Shown: positions 33,386 to 41,636 of the stretch, one piece after another
Position numbering within the stretch: the stretch's first letter is position 1
Layout of the letters: the number at the start of each line of letters is the position of its first letter
Source of the DNA: Chitinimonas sp. BJYL2
GTDB taxonomy: Bacteria; Pseudomonadota; Gammaproteobacteria; Burkholderiales; Chitinimonadaceae
Direction: 5' to 3'
DNA length: 64,000 nucleotides
NCBI RefSeq assembly: GCF_027257935.1
Contig: NZ_JANZKW010000006.1
Location: 62,001-126,000, forward strand
Program-made: the position numbers and the translations under genes
Notes under the pieces: generated by a model
What the model was told of the DNA's origin: nothing
Seen by the model: the letters and a program-made list of their open reading frames with translations, nothing else
Databases searched by the model: none

Positions 33386-33769
33386 TTACGCTTCGTGCTT
33401 GGCTTTGTAATCGGCCACCGCCGCCTTGATCGCGTCTTCGGCAAGGATCGAGCAGTGGATCTTCACGGGGGGCAGCGCCAGCTCTTCGGCGATCTGGGTG
33501 TTCTTGATCGCCATCGCCTCATCCAGCGTTTTGCCCTTGACCCACTCGGTGATCAGCGAGGACGAGGCAATGGCCGAGCCACAGCCGTAGGTCTTGAACT
33601 TGGCGTCCTCAATGGTGCCATCGGCGGCCACCTTGATCTGCAGCTTCATCACGTCGCCGCAGGCGGGAGCGCCCACCATGCCGGTGCCGACCGTATCGTC
33701 GCCCTTCTCGAACGAACCGACGTTGCGGGGATTTTCGTAGTGGTCGATGACCTTGTCGCTGTATGCCAT
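33386..33769 (-). CDS. iscU: Fe-S cluster assembly scaffold IscU
   Basis: Predicted 127 residues. Cluster ligands lie in GAPACGDVMKLQI, TYGCGSAIASSSL and IHCSILAEDAI. The HscA recognition peptide LPPVK precedes the third cysteine. MVGAPACGD keeps the Asp needed for cluster release. IscU receives sulfur from IscS, encoded 52 bases upstream. Confidence 0.98.
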   Translation of the reverse strand: MAYSDKVIDHYENPRNVGSFEKGDDTVGTGMVGAPACGDVMKLQIKVAADGTIEDAKFKTYGCGSAIASSSLITEWVKGKTLDEAMAIKNTQIAEELALPPVKIHCSILAEDAIKAAVADYKAKHEA

Positions 33770-33821
33770 TTTCGTGCTCCTTAAGCCTGTTGGCAGCCGG
33801 GCACCAGCCCGGCCTGCTTAA

Positions 33822-35030
33822 TTAGTGTGCAGCCCACTGAACCGTGTTCAGGTCGATACCTTCCTTGAACATGTCCCACAACGGCGACAGTTCGCGCAGC
33901 TTGCCGATCTTTTCGTGGATCAGCTTGATCGCGTAATCGATGTCTTCCACCGTGGTGAAGCGGCCGATCGTGAAGCGGATCGAGCTATGCGCCAGTTCAT
34001 CATTGCGGCCCAGGGCGCGCAGCACATAGCTGGGCTCGAGGCTGGCCGACGTACAGGCCGAGCCGCTGGAGACGGCCAAATCCTTGAGCGCCATGATCAG
34101 CGACTCGCCCTCGACATAATTGAAGCTGATGTTGAGGTTGTGCGGCACGCGCTGGTCCATGTCGCCGTTCAGGTACACCTCTTCCATGTTCGACACGCCG
34201 TTCCACAAACGATCACGCAGCATGCGGATGCGTTCGAGTTCGGTTGCCATGTCTTCACGGGCAATCTTGAATGCCTCGCCCATGCCGATGATCTGGTGCG
34301 TGGCCAGCGTGCCCGAACGCATGCCGCGCTCGTGGCCGCCACCGTGCATCTGCGCTTCCAGGCGCACGCGCGGCTTGCGGCGTACATACAGCGCGCCAAT
34401 GCCCTTGGGCCCATAGGTCTTGTGGGCCGAGAAGCTCATCAGATCGACCTTGAGGGTGGCGAGGTCGATGGCAATCTTGCCGGTGGCTTGGGCAGCATCG
34501 ACATGGAACAGGATGCCGCGTTCGCGCAGCATCTCGCCAATCTGGGCCATGGGCTGGATCACGCCGATTTCGTTGTTCACGGCCATGATGGAGACGAGGA
34601 TGGTGTCGTCGCGCAGGGCGGCCTTGAGTTGATCCAGGTCGACCAGACCGTTTTCCAGCGGGCTCAGGTAGGTCACGTCGAAGCCCTCGCGCTCCAGTTC
34701 ACGCATGGTGTCGAGCACGGCCTTGTGCTCGGTCTTCATGGTGATCAGGTGCTTGCCCTTGTCCTTGTAGAAGTGCGCTGCACCCTTGATGGCCAGGTTG
34801 TTCGACTCGGTCGCGCCCGATGTCCAGACGATTTCCTTGGCGTCGCAGTTGACCAGCTTGGCGACTTCTTCACGCGCGTTCTCGACCGCCTCTTCGGCTT
34901 CCCAGCCAAAGGCGTGCGAGCGGCTGGCCGGGTTGCCGAAATGTTCGGTCAGCCAGGGAATCATCGCAGCGGCTACGCGCGGGTCCACCGGCGTGGTGGC
35001 GGAGTAGTCGAGGTAGATGGGCAACTTCAT
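33822..35030 (-). CDS. iscS: Cysteine desulfurase IscS
   Basis: Predicted 402 residues. The PLP lysine is in [17 protein letters not shown], and the mobile catalytic loop cysteine in [17 protein letters not shown] is of the group I type. The C-terminus ends [22 protein letters not shown], typical of IscS. It mobilises sulfur from cysteine for Fe-S clusters, tRNA thiolation and other uses. It follows iscR by 39 bases. Confidence 0.98.
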   Translation of the reverse strand: MKLPIYLDYSATTPVDPRVAAAMIPWLTEHFGNPASRSHAFGWEAEEAVENAREEVAKLVNCDAKEIVWTSGATESNNLAIKGAAHFYKDKGKHLITMKTEHKAVLDTMRELEREGFDVTYLSPLENGLVDLDQLKAALRDDTILVSIMAVNNEIGVIQPMAQIGEMLRERGILFHVDAAQATGKIAIDLATLKVDLMSFSAHKTYGPKGIGALYVRRKPRVRLEAQMHGGGHERGMRSGTLATHQIIGMGEAFKIAREDMATELERIRMLRDRLWNGVSNMEEVYLNGDMDQRVPHNLNISFNYVEGESLIMALKDLAVSSGSACTSASLEPSYVLRALGRNDELAHSSIRFTIGRFTTVEDIDYAIKLIHEKIGKLRELSPLWDMFKEGIDLNTVQWAAH

Positions 35031-35069
35031 GTGAGGCTCCGGTGCGGTCTTGCTGTGTCGATATTCGGT

Positions 35070-35549
35070 TCAGGCAACCTGTGGCTGGCGCTTTTCCAGC
35101 AACGCGCTGCACTCGATGGTGGCGCTGACGCCCTGGCAATGGCTGCGCTGCCTGGCGATCAGGGTTTCCAGCGTCACCGAGGCGAGGTATTCGTAGATGG
35201 TGCGATTGAGGTCAGTCCACAAGTCGTGCGTCATGCAGCGCTTGTTGTCCTCCAGGCAGTTTTCCTTGCCACCGCACTGGGTCGCATCCAGCGGCTCATC
35301 CACCGCCGTGATGATGTCGGCCACTGAAATCGCGTGGGTGGGACGTGCCAGGCAATAACCACCGCCAGGGCCGCGCACGCTATCCACCAAGGCATTGCGG
35401 CGCAACTTGCCGAACAATTGTTCAAGGTAGGACAAGGAAATCTGCTGCCGCTCGGAGATGCCCGCCAGCGTTACCGGGCCGTTCTGCGCGCGCAGGGCCA
35501 GATCGAGCATCGCGGTGACGGCGAATCGGCCTTTGGTGGTCAAGCGCAT
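35070..35549 (-). CDS. iscR: Rrf2-type Fe-S regulator IscR
   Basis: Predicted 159 residues. An Rrf2 winged helix ([40 protein letters not shown]) and the [2Fe-2S] ligands [14 protein letters not shown] followed by His (MTHDLW) are complete. Holo-IscR represses the isc operon through type 1 sites. Two such sites lie directly upstream of this gene. It therefore probably autoregulates the operon from the promoter between cysE and iscR. Confidence 0.97.
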   Translation of the reverse strand: MRLTTKGRFAVTAMLDLALRAQNGPVTLAGISERQQISLSYLEQLFGKLRRNALVDSVRGPGGGYCLARPTHAISVADIITAVDEPLDATQCGGKENCLEDNKRCMTHDLWTDLNRTIYEYLASVTLETLIARQRSHCQGVSATIECSALLEKRQPQVA

Positions 35550-35591
35550 GGTGCGGCTCCGTGCCAGCGTGGGATCAAGAAAACGGACTCA

Positions 35592-35620
35592 AGGATAAAA
35601 TACCCGACTTTTTTGGTCAA
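35592..35620 (-). promoter_or_regulatory. Promoter of the iscR operon
   Basis: On the minus strand, TTGACC (complement of 35615-35620), 17-base spacer, TATCCT (complement of 35592-35597). Transcription would start near 35585, about 36 bases before the iscR ATG. The -35 and most of the spacer are covered by an IscR-type operator, which is the arrangement expected for direct repression. Confidence 0.65.
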
Positions 35621-35649
35621 GATTTTACCCTACTGTTTTAGTCAACAAT
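35600..35649. promoter_or_regulatory. Two abutting IscR type 1 operator-like sites
   Basis: Site 1 covers 35600-35624 (begins ATACCCGACT, then GGTCAAG) and site 2 covers 35625-35649 (begins TTACCCTACT, then TAGTCAAC). By hand comparison with the known 25-base type 1 consensus (ATASYYGACT, five mostly A/T bases, AGTCRRSTAT) I count about 21 and 22 matching positions. The sites touch without a gap. Site 2 includes the cysE stop codon (35638-35640). Confidence 0.7.
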
Positions 35650-36390
35650 TCGGTTCAGATAGTTCGCATCAAAACGATCGGCGGTGGCGCGCTCCTCAGA
35701 GCAATCCACGCCCAGCTTTTCAAGCCGGCGCAGGATCAGTTCGATGCGCTCGTCGATATTGGCGCTGTGGTCCACCAGACCGTGAATTGCATGCACGATG
35801 GGGTCGTCCATCTTGGTCGAGATCGCATAGGCCGAGAAACCCATCTTCTCCGCATTGGCCTCGCGTGCCTGCGCCACATCATCAGCCACGATGCGTGCCG
35901 GGATGCCCACGGCCGTGGCATTGGGCGGCACATCTTTGACCACCACCGCGTTGGAGCCCACCTTGGCACCCGCATGCAGGGTGATGGGGCCGAGCACCTT
36001 GGCACCAGCCCCGATGATCACGCCGGCTTCGAGCGTGGGATGGCGCTTGCCCTTGTTCCAGCTGGTGCCCCCCAGCGTCACGCCGTGGTACAGCGTGCAA
36101 TCGTCACCAATCACCGCGGTTTCGCCGATGACGATGCCCATGCCGTGGTCGATGAACACCCTGCGGCCTATCGTGGCGCCGGGATGGATTTCAATCCCGG
36201 TGAGGAAACGGCCGATGTGCGAGGTGAAGCGGCCCAGCCACTTGAAGTGGTGACGCCAGAAGAAGTTGGCAATCTGCTGGATGGTCAGCGCGTGCAGGCC
36301 CGGATAACAGGTGAGCACCTCCCAGGTGGAACGGGCGGCGGGGTCGCGATCAAACACGACGGCGATGTTTTCACGTAGGCGCGCAAACAT
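35638..36390 (-). CDS. cysE: Serine O-acetyltransferase
   Basis: Predicted 250 residues. The left-handed beta-helix of hexapeptide transferases is visible ([64 protein letters not shown]), with the catalytic His in the DHGMG stretch. It acetylates serine for cysteine synthesis. Placed just upstream of iscR, it would help supply the cysteine that IscS consumes. The upstream region holds an AT-rich stretch with TAAAAT near 36425 and half-sites resembling IscR boxes. Confidence 0.96.
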   Translation of the reverse strand: MFARLRENIAVVFDRDPAARSTWEVLTCYPGLHALTIQQIANFFWRHHFKWLGRFTSHIGRFLTGIEIHPGATIGRRVFIDHGMGIVIGETAVIGDDCTLYHGVTLGGTSWNKGKRHPTLEAGVIIGAGAKVLGPITLHAGAKVGSNAVVVKDVPPNATAVGIPARIVADDVAQAREANAEKMGFSAYAISTKMDDPIVHAIHGLVDHSANIDERIELILRRLEKLGVDCSEERATADRFDANYLNRIVD

Positions 36391-36463
36391 GCAGGGCTCT
36401 GGGCAAATTGAAAGTCCGAGTATTTTACTCGACTACTCGTATTGACGGAATTGGCCTGGACAC

Positions 36464-36495
36464 AAAAATGCAAAACGGCGAGTTGCCTCGCCGTT
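36464..36495 (-). terminator. Intrinsic terminator after slyD
   Basis: AACGGCGAG (36474-36482) pairs with CTCGCCGTT (36487-36495), loop TTGC. On the minus strand the stem is followed by TTGCATTTTTG. It lies 26 bases beyond the slyD stop. Confidence 0.85.
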
Positions 36496-36520
36496 CTGTT
36501 CATGCCCAAGCCGCAAAGGC

Positions 36521-37006
36521 TTAGTGGTGGTGACCGTGTGCGCCGTGCACGTGGCCATGGGCAATTTCTTCCTTGCTGGCGGCACGCACTTCACCGACGG
36601 TGGCCACAAAACGCAGGCGCTTGCCGGCCAGTGGGTGGTTGCCATCGACCACGACCTTGCCATCGGCGATATCGGTAATCGTGAACAGCATCACATCGCC
36701 CGATTCAGGATCATCGGCTTCAAGCGTCATGCCGACTTCGATTTCCTTGGGGAAAATGTCCTGCGGTTCGATGCGGACGAGATCAGCATCGTATTCGCCG
36801 AAGGCATCATCGGGTTCCATGGTCACATCGATCTTGTCGCCACTCTTCTTGCCTTGCAGGGCTTCTTCAACCACCGGGAAGATGCCATCGTAGCCGCCAT
36901 GCAGGTACACCATCGGCTCGTCGGCTTCGGTCTTGTCGAGCAGCTGGTTTTCCGCGTCGTACATTTCATATTGCAGGGCGACAACGGCGTTCTTGGCGAT
37001 TTCCAT
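36521..37006 (-). CDS. slyD: FKBP-type peptidyl-prolyl isomerase SlyD
   Basis: Predicted 161 residues. FKBP core (VALQYEMYDAENQLLDKT, PMVYLHGGYDGIFPVVEEAL) with an inserted IF chaperone domain (GEYDADLVRIEPQDIF) and a His-rich tail (HGHVHGAHGHHH), shorter than in E. coli. SlyD assists folding and binds nickel through the tail for hydrogenase maturation; no hydrogenase genes are in the window. The peroxiredoxin-like gene ends 35 bases upstream on the same strand. Confidence 0.95.
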   Translation of the reverse strand: MEIAKNAVVALQYEMYDAENQLLDKTEADEPMVYLHGGYDGIFPVVEEALQGKKSGDKIDVTMEPDDAFGEYDADLVRIEPQDIFPKEIEVGMTLEADDPESGDVMLFTITDIADGKVVVDGNHPLAGKRLRFVATVGEVRAASKEEIAHGHVHGAHGHHH

Positions 37007-37041
37007 GGGGTTTTCCTTCGGAGGGATGCGGCGGGAAATCC

Positions 37042-37512
37042 CTAGGCATCAAGTTGCTGAATGAGCTTGAGCACGTCGGCGGCATGGCCGCGCGGCATGA
37101 CATTGTAGAGCGCGTGCCGCAGCACGCCATCTCGGTCGACAATGAATGTCGATCGGATCGTGCCGTATTTTACCACGCCGTTGCGCTCCATCTCCCGCAG
37201 TGTGCTGTAGCTGCGCGACACTTCGTAATCGGTATCCGATAACAAGCGCACCAGCAAACCATGCTTGTCGCGAAATTCCTCATGGCAGAACGGGTCATCC
37301 AGGCTCACACCCAGTACCACCGCATCCTGTTTCGCAAAGCGATCAGCCAGATCGGAAAACTCGATGGCTTCCACCGTACAGCCGGGATCATCATCACGAT
37401 GATAGAAGTACAGCACTACGCGCTTCTTGCCGCGGTAATCGGAGAGTTTGACCGTTTCCATCGCGGCGTCGGGCAACTCGAAATCGGGTGCGGGTCCGCC
37501 GGGTTCCAGCAT
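37042..37512 (-). CDS. Bcp-like peroxiredoxin with a degenerate active site
   Basis: Predicted 156 residues starting at 37512, with a full AAGGAGG ribosome site. The thioredoxin-fold peroxiredoxin framework is clear (FELPDAAMETVKLSDYRGKKRVVLYFY, VVLGVSLDDPFCHEEFRDKHGL, RSTFIVDRDGVLRH). The active-site line reads FYHRDDDPGCTVEAIEF. The peroxidatic Cys and the later Arg are kept, but the Pro and Thr of the near-universal PxxxTxxC motif are His and Asp, and the resolving Cys five residues later is Ile. It may be a weak 1-Cys peroxidase or have another role. It is upstream of slyD in the same unit. Confidence 0.85.
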   Translation of the reverse strand: MLEPGGPAPDFELPDAAMETVKLSDYRGKKRVVLYFYHRDDDPGCTVEAIEFSDLADRFAKQDAVVLGVSLDDPFCHEEFRDKHGLLVRLLSDTDYEVSRSYSTLREMERNGVVKYGTIRSTFIVDRDGVLRHALYNVMPRGHAADVLKLIQQLDA

Positions 37513-37604
37513 ATATCGCCTCCTTCTGGGGCCAGCGGGCGTTGCTTGGCCATCGTGCGGGGATCGCGGCAAGCAAACGTCAGCAGACCCTAAACGTGCC
37601 GAGA

Positions 37605-37613
37605 TGAGATAAT
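37605..37613 (+). promoter_or_regulatory. Candidate extended -10 element upstream of roxA
   Basis: TGAGATAAT at 37605-37613 matches an extended -10 (TGn followed by GATAAT), 32 bases before the roxA start. No good -35 is visible. Confidence 0.3.
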
Positions 37614-37644
37614 CGCGGCCTTCACGATTTTCTATATAGCCCAG

Positions 37645-38766
37645 ATGCCCAATCCGCCACTTGGCAATCTGACCGCTGAGCAGTTCCTCGCCGACTACTG
37701 GCAAAAGAAACCACTGCTGATCCGTCAGGCCGTCACCCGATTTGACTGGTTGCCCGAACTTGCCGACCTGATCGCCCTTGCGGGCGATGAGGAGGTGGAG
37801 TCGCGACTTATCGAACAACGCAAAGGCAAGTGGCTCTGCGAGTCTGGCCCCTTCAAGCCCGCTCGCTTCAAAAAACTGGGCGACAGCGACTGGACCGTGC
37901 TGGTACAGAACGTCAATCATCATCAGCGCTTCGCGGCAGAGTTGCTCTACCGATTCGACTTCATTCCGCATGTGCGGCTGGATGATCTGATGATCAGCTA
38001 CGCCCCGCCCGGTGGCGGCGTCGGCCCGCACTTCGATAGTTATGACGTCTTTCTGTTACAGGTAGGCGGCAGCAAGCGCTGGCAGATTTCGGGGCAGACC
38101 GATCTGACGCTCGTCGACGGTGCGCCACTCAAGATCCTTGAGCGTTTCGAACCTGAGCAGGAATGGGTACTTGAGCACGGTGACATGCTCTACCTGCCAC
38201 CCAAATATGCGCACAACGGCGTCGCCATCGAAGCGGGCCAGACCTGGTCCATCGGCTTTCGGGCGCCCACGGCCACCGAGCTGGGCGGCGCCTTTCTCGA
38301 TTACCTGCGCGACCGTATCGATCTGGATGGCCTCTACGCCGACCCGGATCTGCAACGCCCGGCCGACCCCGCCAGAGTGCCCGATGATTTTATCCGTCGT
38401 GTCGCCGGCATGCTGGCGCAAATCCGCTGGGATGAAGCCGAGGTGCGCGACTTTGTCGGCCGCTACTTCAGCGAACCCAAATCGCATGTGTTCTACGACT
38501 CACCTGATGAGTTGCTGACAGAAAAGGCCTTTGCCAAGGCCGTCACCAAGCAGGGTGTGGCGCTGGATCTCAAATCGGTCATGCTGTTCGATAGCGAGCG
38601 GGTCTACATCAACGGCGACGCACTGGATGCCGACACCGCAGCCTTCCCTGCCCTGCACCAGCTTGCCAATCAGCGCAGCCTCCCCGCCGCCAGCTATCCG
38701 CCAGCGGTACTCGACGCCCTGTTTGCCTGCTACGAATACGGTTACCTGCACCTGGCAGAAGGCTGA
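37645..38766 (+). CDS. roxA: JmjC-type ribosomal oxygenase RoxA (L16 arginine hydroxylase, YcfD)
   Basis: Predicted 373 residues, the usual length. The iron ligands are in VGPHFDSYDVFLLQ (His and Asp) and LPPKYAHNG (distal His). Other family features are WQKKPLLIRQA near the N-terminus, GGSKRWQI, and the C-terminal winged-helix and dimer region. E. coli YcfD hydroxylates Arg81 of ribosomal protein L16 using oxygen and 2-oxoglutarate. Divergent from the peroxiredoxin gene; the upstream region is short. Confidence 0.93.
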   Translation: MPNPPLGNLTAEQFLADYWQKKPLLIRQAVTRFDWLPELADLIALAGDEEVESRLIEQRKGKWLCESGPFKPARFKKLGDSDWTVLVQNVNHHQRFAAELLYRFDFIPHVRLDDLMISYAPPGGGVGPHFDSYDVFLLQVGGSKRWQISGQTDLTLVDGAPLKILERFEPEQEWVLEHGDMLYLPPKYAHNGVAIEAGQTWSIGFRAPTATELGGAFLDYLRDRIDLDGLYADPDLQRPADPARVPDDFIRRVAGMLAQIRWDEAEVRDFVGRYFSEPKSHVFYDSPDELLTEKAFAKAVTKQGVALDLKSVMLFDSERVYINGDALDADTAAFPALHQLANQRSLPAASYPPAVLDALFACYEYGYLHLAEG

Positions 38767-38838
38767 GGGCAGCGGCCTCCCTGCCAGGCCGCCCCTTCCC
38801 CCAGCACCTTGCCCCTTACCTCAGACTCATTGCCTACC

Positions 38839-39240
38839 ATGTCCAAACACGCCTTCCCCACCGATTGCCCCTGCGGCTCCGGCAAGCCTTACAAGGATTG
38901 CTGCTTCCTGTACCACATGGAAAAGGAAACCGCGCCAACGGCCGAAGCGCTGATGCGTTCGCGCTATGCCGCTTTTGTGCTCAAGAAGGCGGATTACCTG
39001 CTGTTCAGCTGGCACCCCGATACGCGCCCTCAGACACTGGACTTCGAGGGTGACACGGCCAAGTGGGTGGGCCTGAGCATCATCGCCACCGAAGGGGGCG
39101 GCGTACACGACAATGAAGGCACAGTGGAATACGTGGCGCGCTTCAAGATTGGCGGCAAAGCCGCCAAGGTAGCCGAGAAAAGCCGCTTCCAGCGCGTGAA
39201 GGGCTGGTGGAAATACGTGGACGGCGAGATGGAAGAGTAA
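38839..39240 (+). CDS. ychJ: YchJ family protein with SEC-C type zinc motif
   Basis: Predicted 133 residues from the ATG at 38839. CPCGSGKPYKDCC is the zinc-binding SEC-C motif (residues about 8-20). The rest is the NTF2-like YchJ domain (LMRSRYAAFVLKKADYLLFSWHP, GTVEYVARFK, SRFQRVKGWWKYVDGE). The biochemical role is unknown. It is 72 bases downstream of roxA on the same strand and may be co-transcribed. Confidence 0.92.
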   Translation: MSKHAFPTDCPCGSGKPYKDCCFLYHMEKETAPTAEALMRSRYAAFVLKKADYLLFSWHPDTRPQTLDFEGDTAKWVGLSIIATEGGGVHDNEGTVEYVARFKIGGKAAKVAEKSRFQRVKGWWKYVDGEMEE

Positions 39241-39305
39241 GTACGCATCGCCCGGCGCCAAAGCAAGCATTTGCTTGGCACCGCATCCCCTGCTAGCTTG
39301 AAATC

Positions 39306-39333
39306 ACCGGCCGCCGTCGCAGGTGCGGCCGGT
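39306..39333. other. Perfect inverted repeat downstream of ychJ
   Basis: ACCGGCCGC (39306-39314) and GCGGCCGGT (39325-39333) with a 10-base loop. No T tract follows on either strand, so intrinsic termination is doubtful. Confidence 0.35.
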
Positions 39334-39370
39334 CATCCCAACCGGAATCAAGATCGCAAGGGGAGCACCT

Positions 39371-40039
39371 ATGGATTACGTAGCACAAGCCCGTTTTCCA
39401 CAGAAGCATCCGGCCAGTCTGCTGATGGTCGGTCTGCTGCACGCAGGTATCGTGTACGGCCTGGTTTACGGCCTGCAGCATGGCAGCACGCTGGTCAGCA
39501 CCGTACTTCAGCCCGTGACCCTGGTGCCGGATCAACCTAAACCCAAGGTTGAGCCCGCGCCAGTCAAGATGCCCCTGCCCACAACACGGGTCGATATCCG
39601 TATCGCACCGATTGACCCGCCACCCATCGCCCCCAGTGTACCTGTCATGCCGGACACCCTCCCGGCCACGCCGCCCGCAACCGGACAGGCCGCACCCATT
39701 GGTCAGGTCGACGCACGACCTGCCGGCCCACCGCTTACCCCTTCGGTGGCATGCAGCAATTACGGCGAGATCCAGACCATGCTTGGCGATAAGTTGCCCA
39801 TCGTGGCCGACAAGGCGGATTTCGCCGCACGCGGCATCAGTCAGTTCGACATGCTGGTGCAGGTACTCGTCGGCGCCCATGGCGAGATCAAGTCCGCCCA
39901 GGTGCGCAGCACCACCCATGCCTACGCGAGCAGTGCCATGCAGGGCACGGTGCTGGCCAGCATGCGCAGACTCAAGTGCGCAGGTCAAGGCGTGGACATG
40001 AACATGCAGGTGCCGCTGAGCTTTTCGCTGATTGATTGA
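39371..40039 (+). CDS. TonB-like energy transducer protein
   Basis: Predicted 222 residues from the ATG at 39371, with AAGGGGAG upstream. Layout is that of TonB: short cytoplasmic start, one membrane helix (ASLLMVGLLHAGIVYGLVYGL), a proline-rich periplasmic stretch (about 50-125, with KPKVEPAPVKMP and DPPPIAP), and a C-terminal alpha/beta domain containing two cysteines (ACSNYG, LKCAG). The C-terminal domain is divergent and lacks the usual YPxxA motif, so a family member with another partner is possible. No exbB/exbD or receptor gene is adjacent. Confidence 0.75.
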   Translation: MDYVAQARFPQKHPASLLMVGLLHAGIVYGLVYGLQHGSTLVSTVLQPVTLVPDQPKPKVEPAPVKMPLPTTRVDIRIAPIDPPPIAPSVPVMPDTLPATPPATGQAAPIGQVDARPAGPPLTPSVACSNYGEIQTMLGDKLPIVADKADFAARGISQFDMLVQVLVGAHGEIKSAQVRSTTHAYASSAMQGTVLASMRRLKCAGQGVDMNMQVPLSFSLID

Positions 40040-40050
40040 CTTACCTTGAT

Positions 40051-40086
40051 ACCCGGTAGGACCGGTCCACGCCGTGCCTACCGGGT
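40051..40086. other. Perfect inverted repeat after the TonB-like gene
   Basis: ACCCGGTAGG (40051-40060) and CCTACCGGGT (40077-40086) form a 10-bp dyad 12 bases after the stop. No T tract, so a weak or Rho-assisted end is the most that can be said. Confidence 0.4.
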
Positions 40087-40198
40087 CTACCGCGTGATTC
40101 GCCAGAGCACACCGGGCTACGAATCGCTAAAATCCGCGCATTCCCCACCTTGCCGCAAGCCCCCCCTGATGGTCTTGCGGCCCGTCCGGACCTGCGCC

Positions 40199-41347
40199 AT
40201 GCCCAAACTGCATATTTCCACCGCTTTTGATTCCGGTTCCATCGAGGTTGTCAGCCTTGACGATCACCGCGATATCCAGCTGCGTATCAAGCCTGATAAC
40301 GCCAGCGAATTCGCCCAGTGGTTCCACTTCCGCCTGCAAGGCGCAGCCGGCCTGCCGGTGACCTTGCGTTTCCTCAATGCCGGCAGCAGTGCCTACCCGG
40401 ACTGGCATGGCTACCGTGTGGTGGCCAGTTACGATCGCCAGCACTGGTTCCGCATCGATACCGAATTCGATGGCCAGGTCATGAGCGCTTCGCTCACGCC
40501 GTACACCAACAGCATTTACTTTGCGTACTTCGAGCCCTACTCCTGGGAACGCCATCTCGATCTGCTGGGCTTTGCCGCAGGTTCGGACAAGGTCGAGGTC
40601 GAGCACCTGGGCGCCACGCTCGATGGTCGCGACATGAACGTGCTGCGCATCACCAATGAAGAAAGCAGCGTGCCCGTGGAGCACCGCAAGCAGGTCTGGC
40701 TCATCGCACGCCAGCATCCTGGCGAAACCATGGCCGAGTGGTTCGTGGAAGGATTCCTCGAACGGCTGCTCGATGGCGATGATCCGGTCAGCCGCGTGTT
40801 GCTGGACAAATGTGTATTCCATGTCGTGCCCAACATGAATCCCGATGGCTCGGTGCGGGGCAATCTGCGCACCAACGCTGCTGGTGCCAACCTTAACCGC
40901 GAATGGGGTACCCCCACGCTGGCTCGCTCCCCCGAGGTCTATCTGGTACGCGAGAAGATGCGCGAGACCGGCGTCGATCTGTTTCTGGATGCCCACGGCG
41001 ATGAGGCCCGTCCCTACAACTTTGTGGCAGGCTGCGAGGGCAACCCCGGCTACACGCCGCGCCTGCATCATCTGGAAGAAGCGTTCAAGGCGGCCTGGAT
41101 TGCTGTCTCGCCCGATTTCCAGGACGTGCATGGTTACGACAAGGATGCACCGGGCGAAGCCAATCTGACCCTCGCGACCAACTGGGTCGGTCAGCATTTC
41201 GATTGCCTGAGCTACACCATCGAGATGCCGTTCAAGGACAACGCCAACCTGCCCGACGAGGAATACGGCTGGAGTGGCGAGCGCTCCAAGAAGCTGGGTG
41301 CAGGCGTGCTGAATGCGGTCTACAGCGTGATCGACACGGTGCGCTGA
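40199..41347 (+). CDS. M14 family carboxypeptidase (cytosolic carboxypeptidase-like)
   Basis: Predicted 382 residues from the ATG at 40199 (MPKLHIST). An N-terminal beta-sandwich typical of the CCP/AGBL group (about 1-130) is followed by a zinc carboxypeptidase domain. Metal ligands are in RQHPGETMAEW (HxxE), the next His is in LDAHGDE, substrate-binding NMNPDGSVRGNLR and AGANLNREW are present, and the catalytic Glu is in SYTIEMPFKD. No signal peptide, so it should be cytosolic. Bacterial substrates are mostly unknown. It is 1 base upstream of a DUF1653 gene and part of a three-gene unit. Confidence 0.92.
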   Translation: MPKLHISTAFDSGSIEVVSLDDHRDIQLRIKPDNASEFAQWFHFRLQGAAGLPVTLRFLNAGSSAYPDWHGYRVVASYDRQHWFRIDTEFDGQVMSASLTPYTNSIYFAYFEPYSWERHLDLLGFAAGSDKVEVEHLGATLDGRDMNVLRITNEESSVPVEHRKQVWLIARQHPGETMAEWFVEGFLERLLDGDDPVSRVLLDKCVFHVVPNMNPDGSVRGNLRTNAAGANLNREWGTPTLARSPEVYLVREKMRETGVDLFLDAHGDEARPYNFVAGCEGNPGYTPRLHHLEEAFKAAWIAVSPDFQDVHGYDKDAPGEANLTLATNWVGQHFDCLSYTIEMPFKDNANLPDEEYGWSGERSKKLGAGVLNAVYSVIDTVR

Positions 41348-41348
41348 C

Positions 41349-41636
41349 ATGAGCCAGCCCAACGAAACGGTCCACTACTACCGCCATACCGATGGCGGCC
41401 TCTACAGCTTTGTGGCCCACGCAAGGTCGGCTGATACCACCGGCCCGCTGGTGGTCTACGAACATCTGTGGCCGTTTGACCAAGGCCTGTGGGTACGCGA
41501 CCGCACCGAGTTCGAAACCCGCTTCACACCCTGTACCAAGGCTGAAGTCGATGCCGCCATGCAGGGCAAGCGCGACGAAGCCCAGGCAGCGGTCAATGCC
41601 GCCAAGGCCGCGCGCCGGGCAGCCAAAGGCGCATGA
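41349..41636 (+). CDS. DUF1653 domain protein
   Basis: Predicted 95 residues. VHYYRHTDGGLYSFVAHARSAD, PLVVYEHLWPFDQGLWVRD and EFETRFTP form the DUF1653 pattern. A charged Ala/Lys-rich helix ends the protein. Function unknown. It starts 1 base after the M14 stop and overlaps the DUF455 gene by 4 bases (ATGA), so the three are co-translated. Confidence 0.9.
   Translation: MSQPNETVHYYRHTDGGLYSFVAHARSADTTGPLVVYEHLWPFDQGLWVRDRTEFETRFTPCTKAEVDAAMQGKRDEAQAAVNAAKAARRAAKGA

Noticed and set aside
33825-35327. 500-codon plus-strand frame opposite iscS/iscR
   Set aside because: Antisense of two highly conserved genes; composition typical of a shadow of GC-rich coding sequence.
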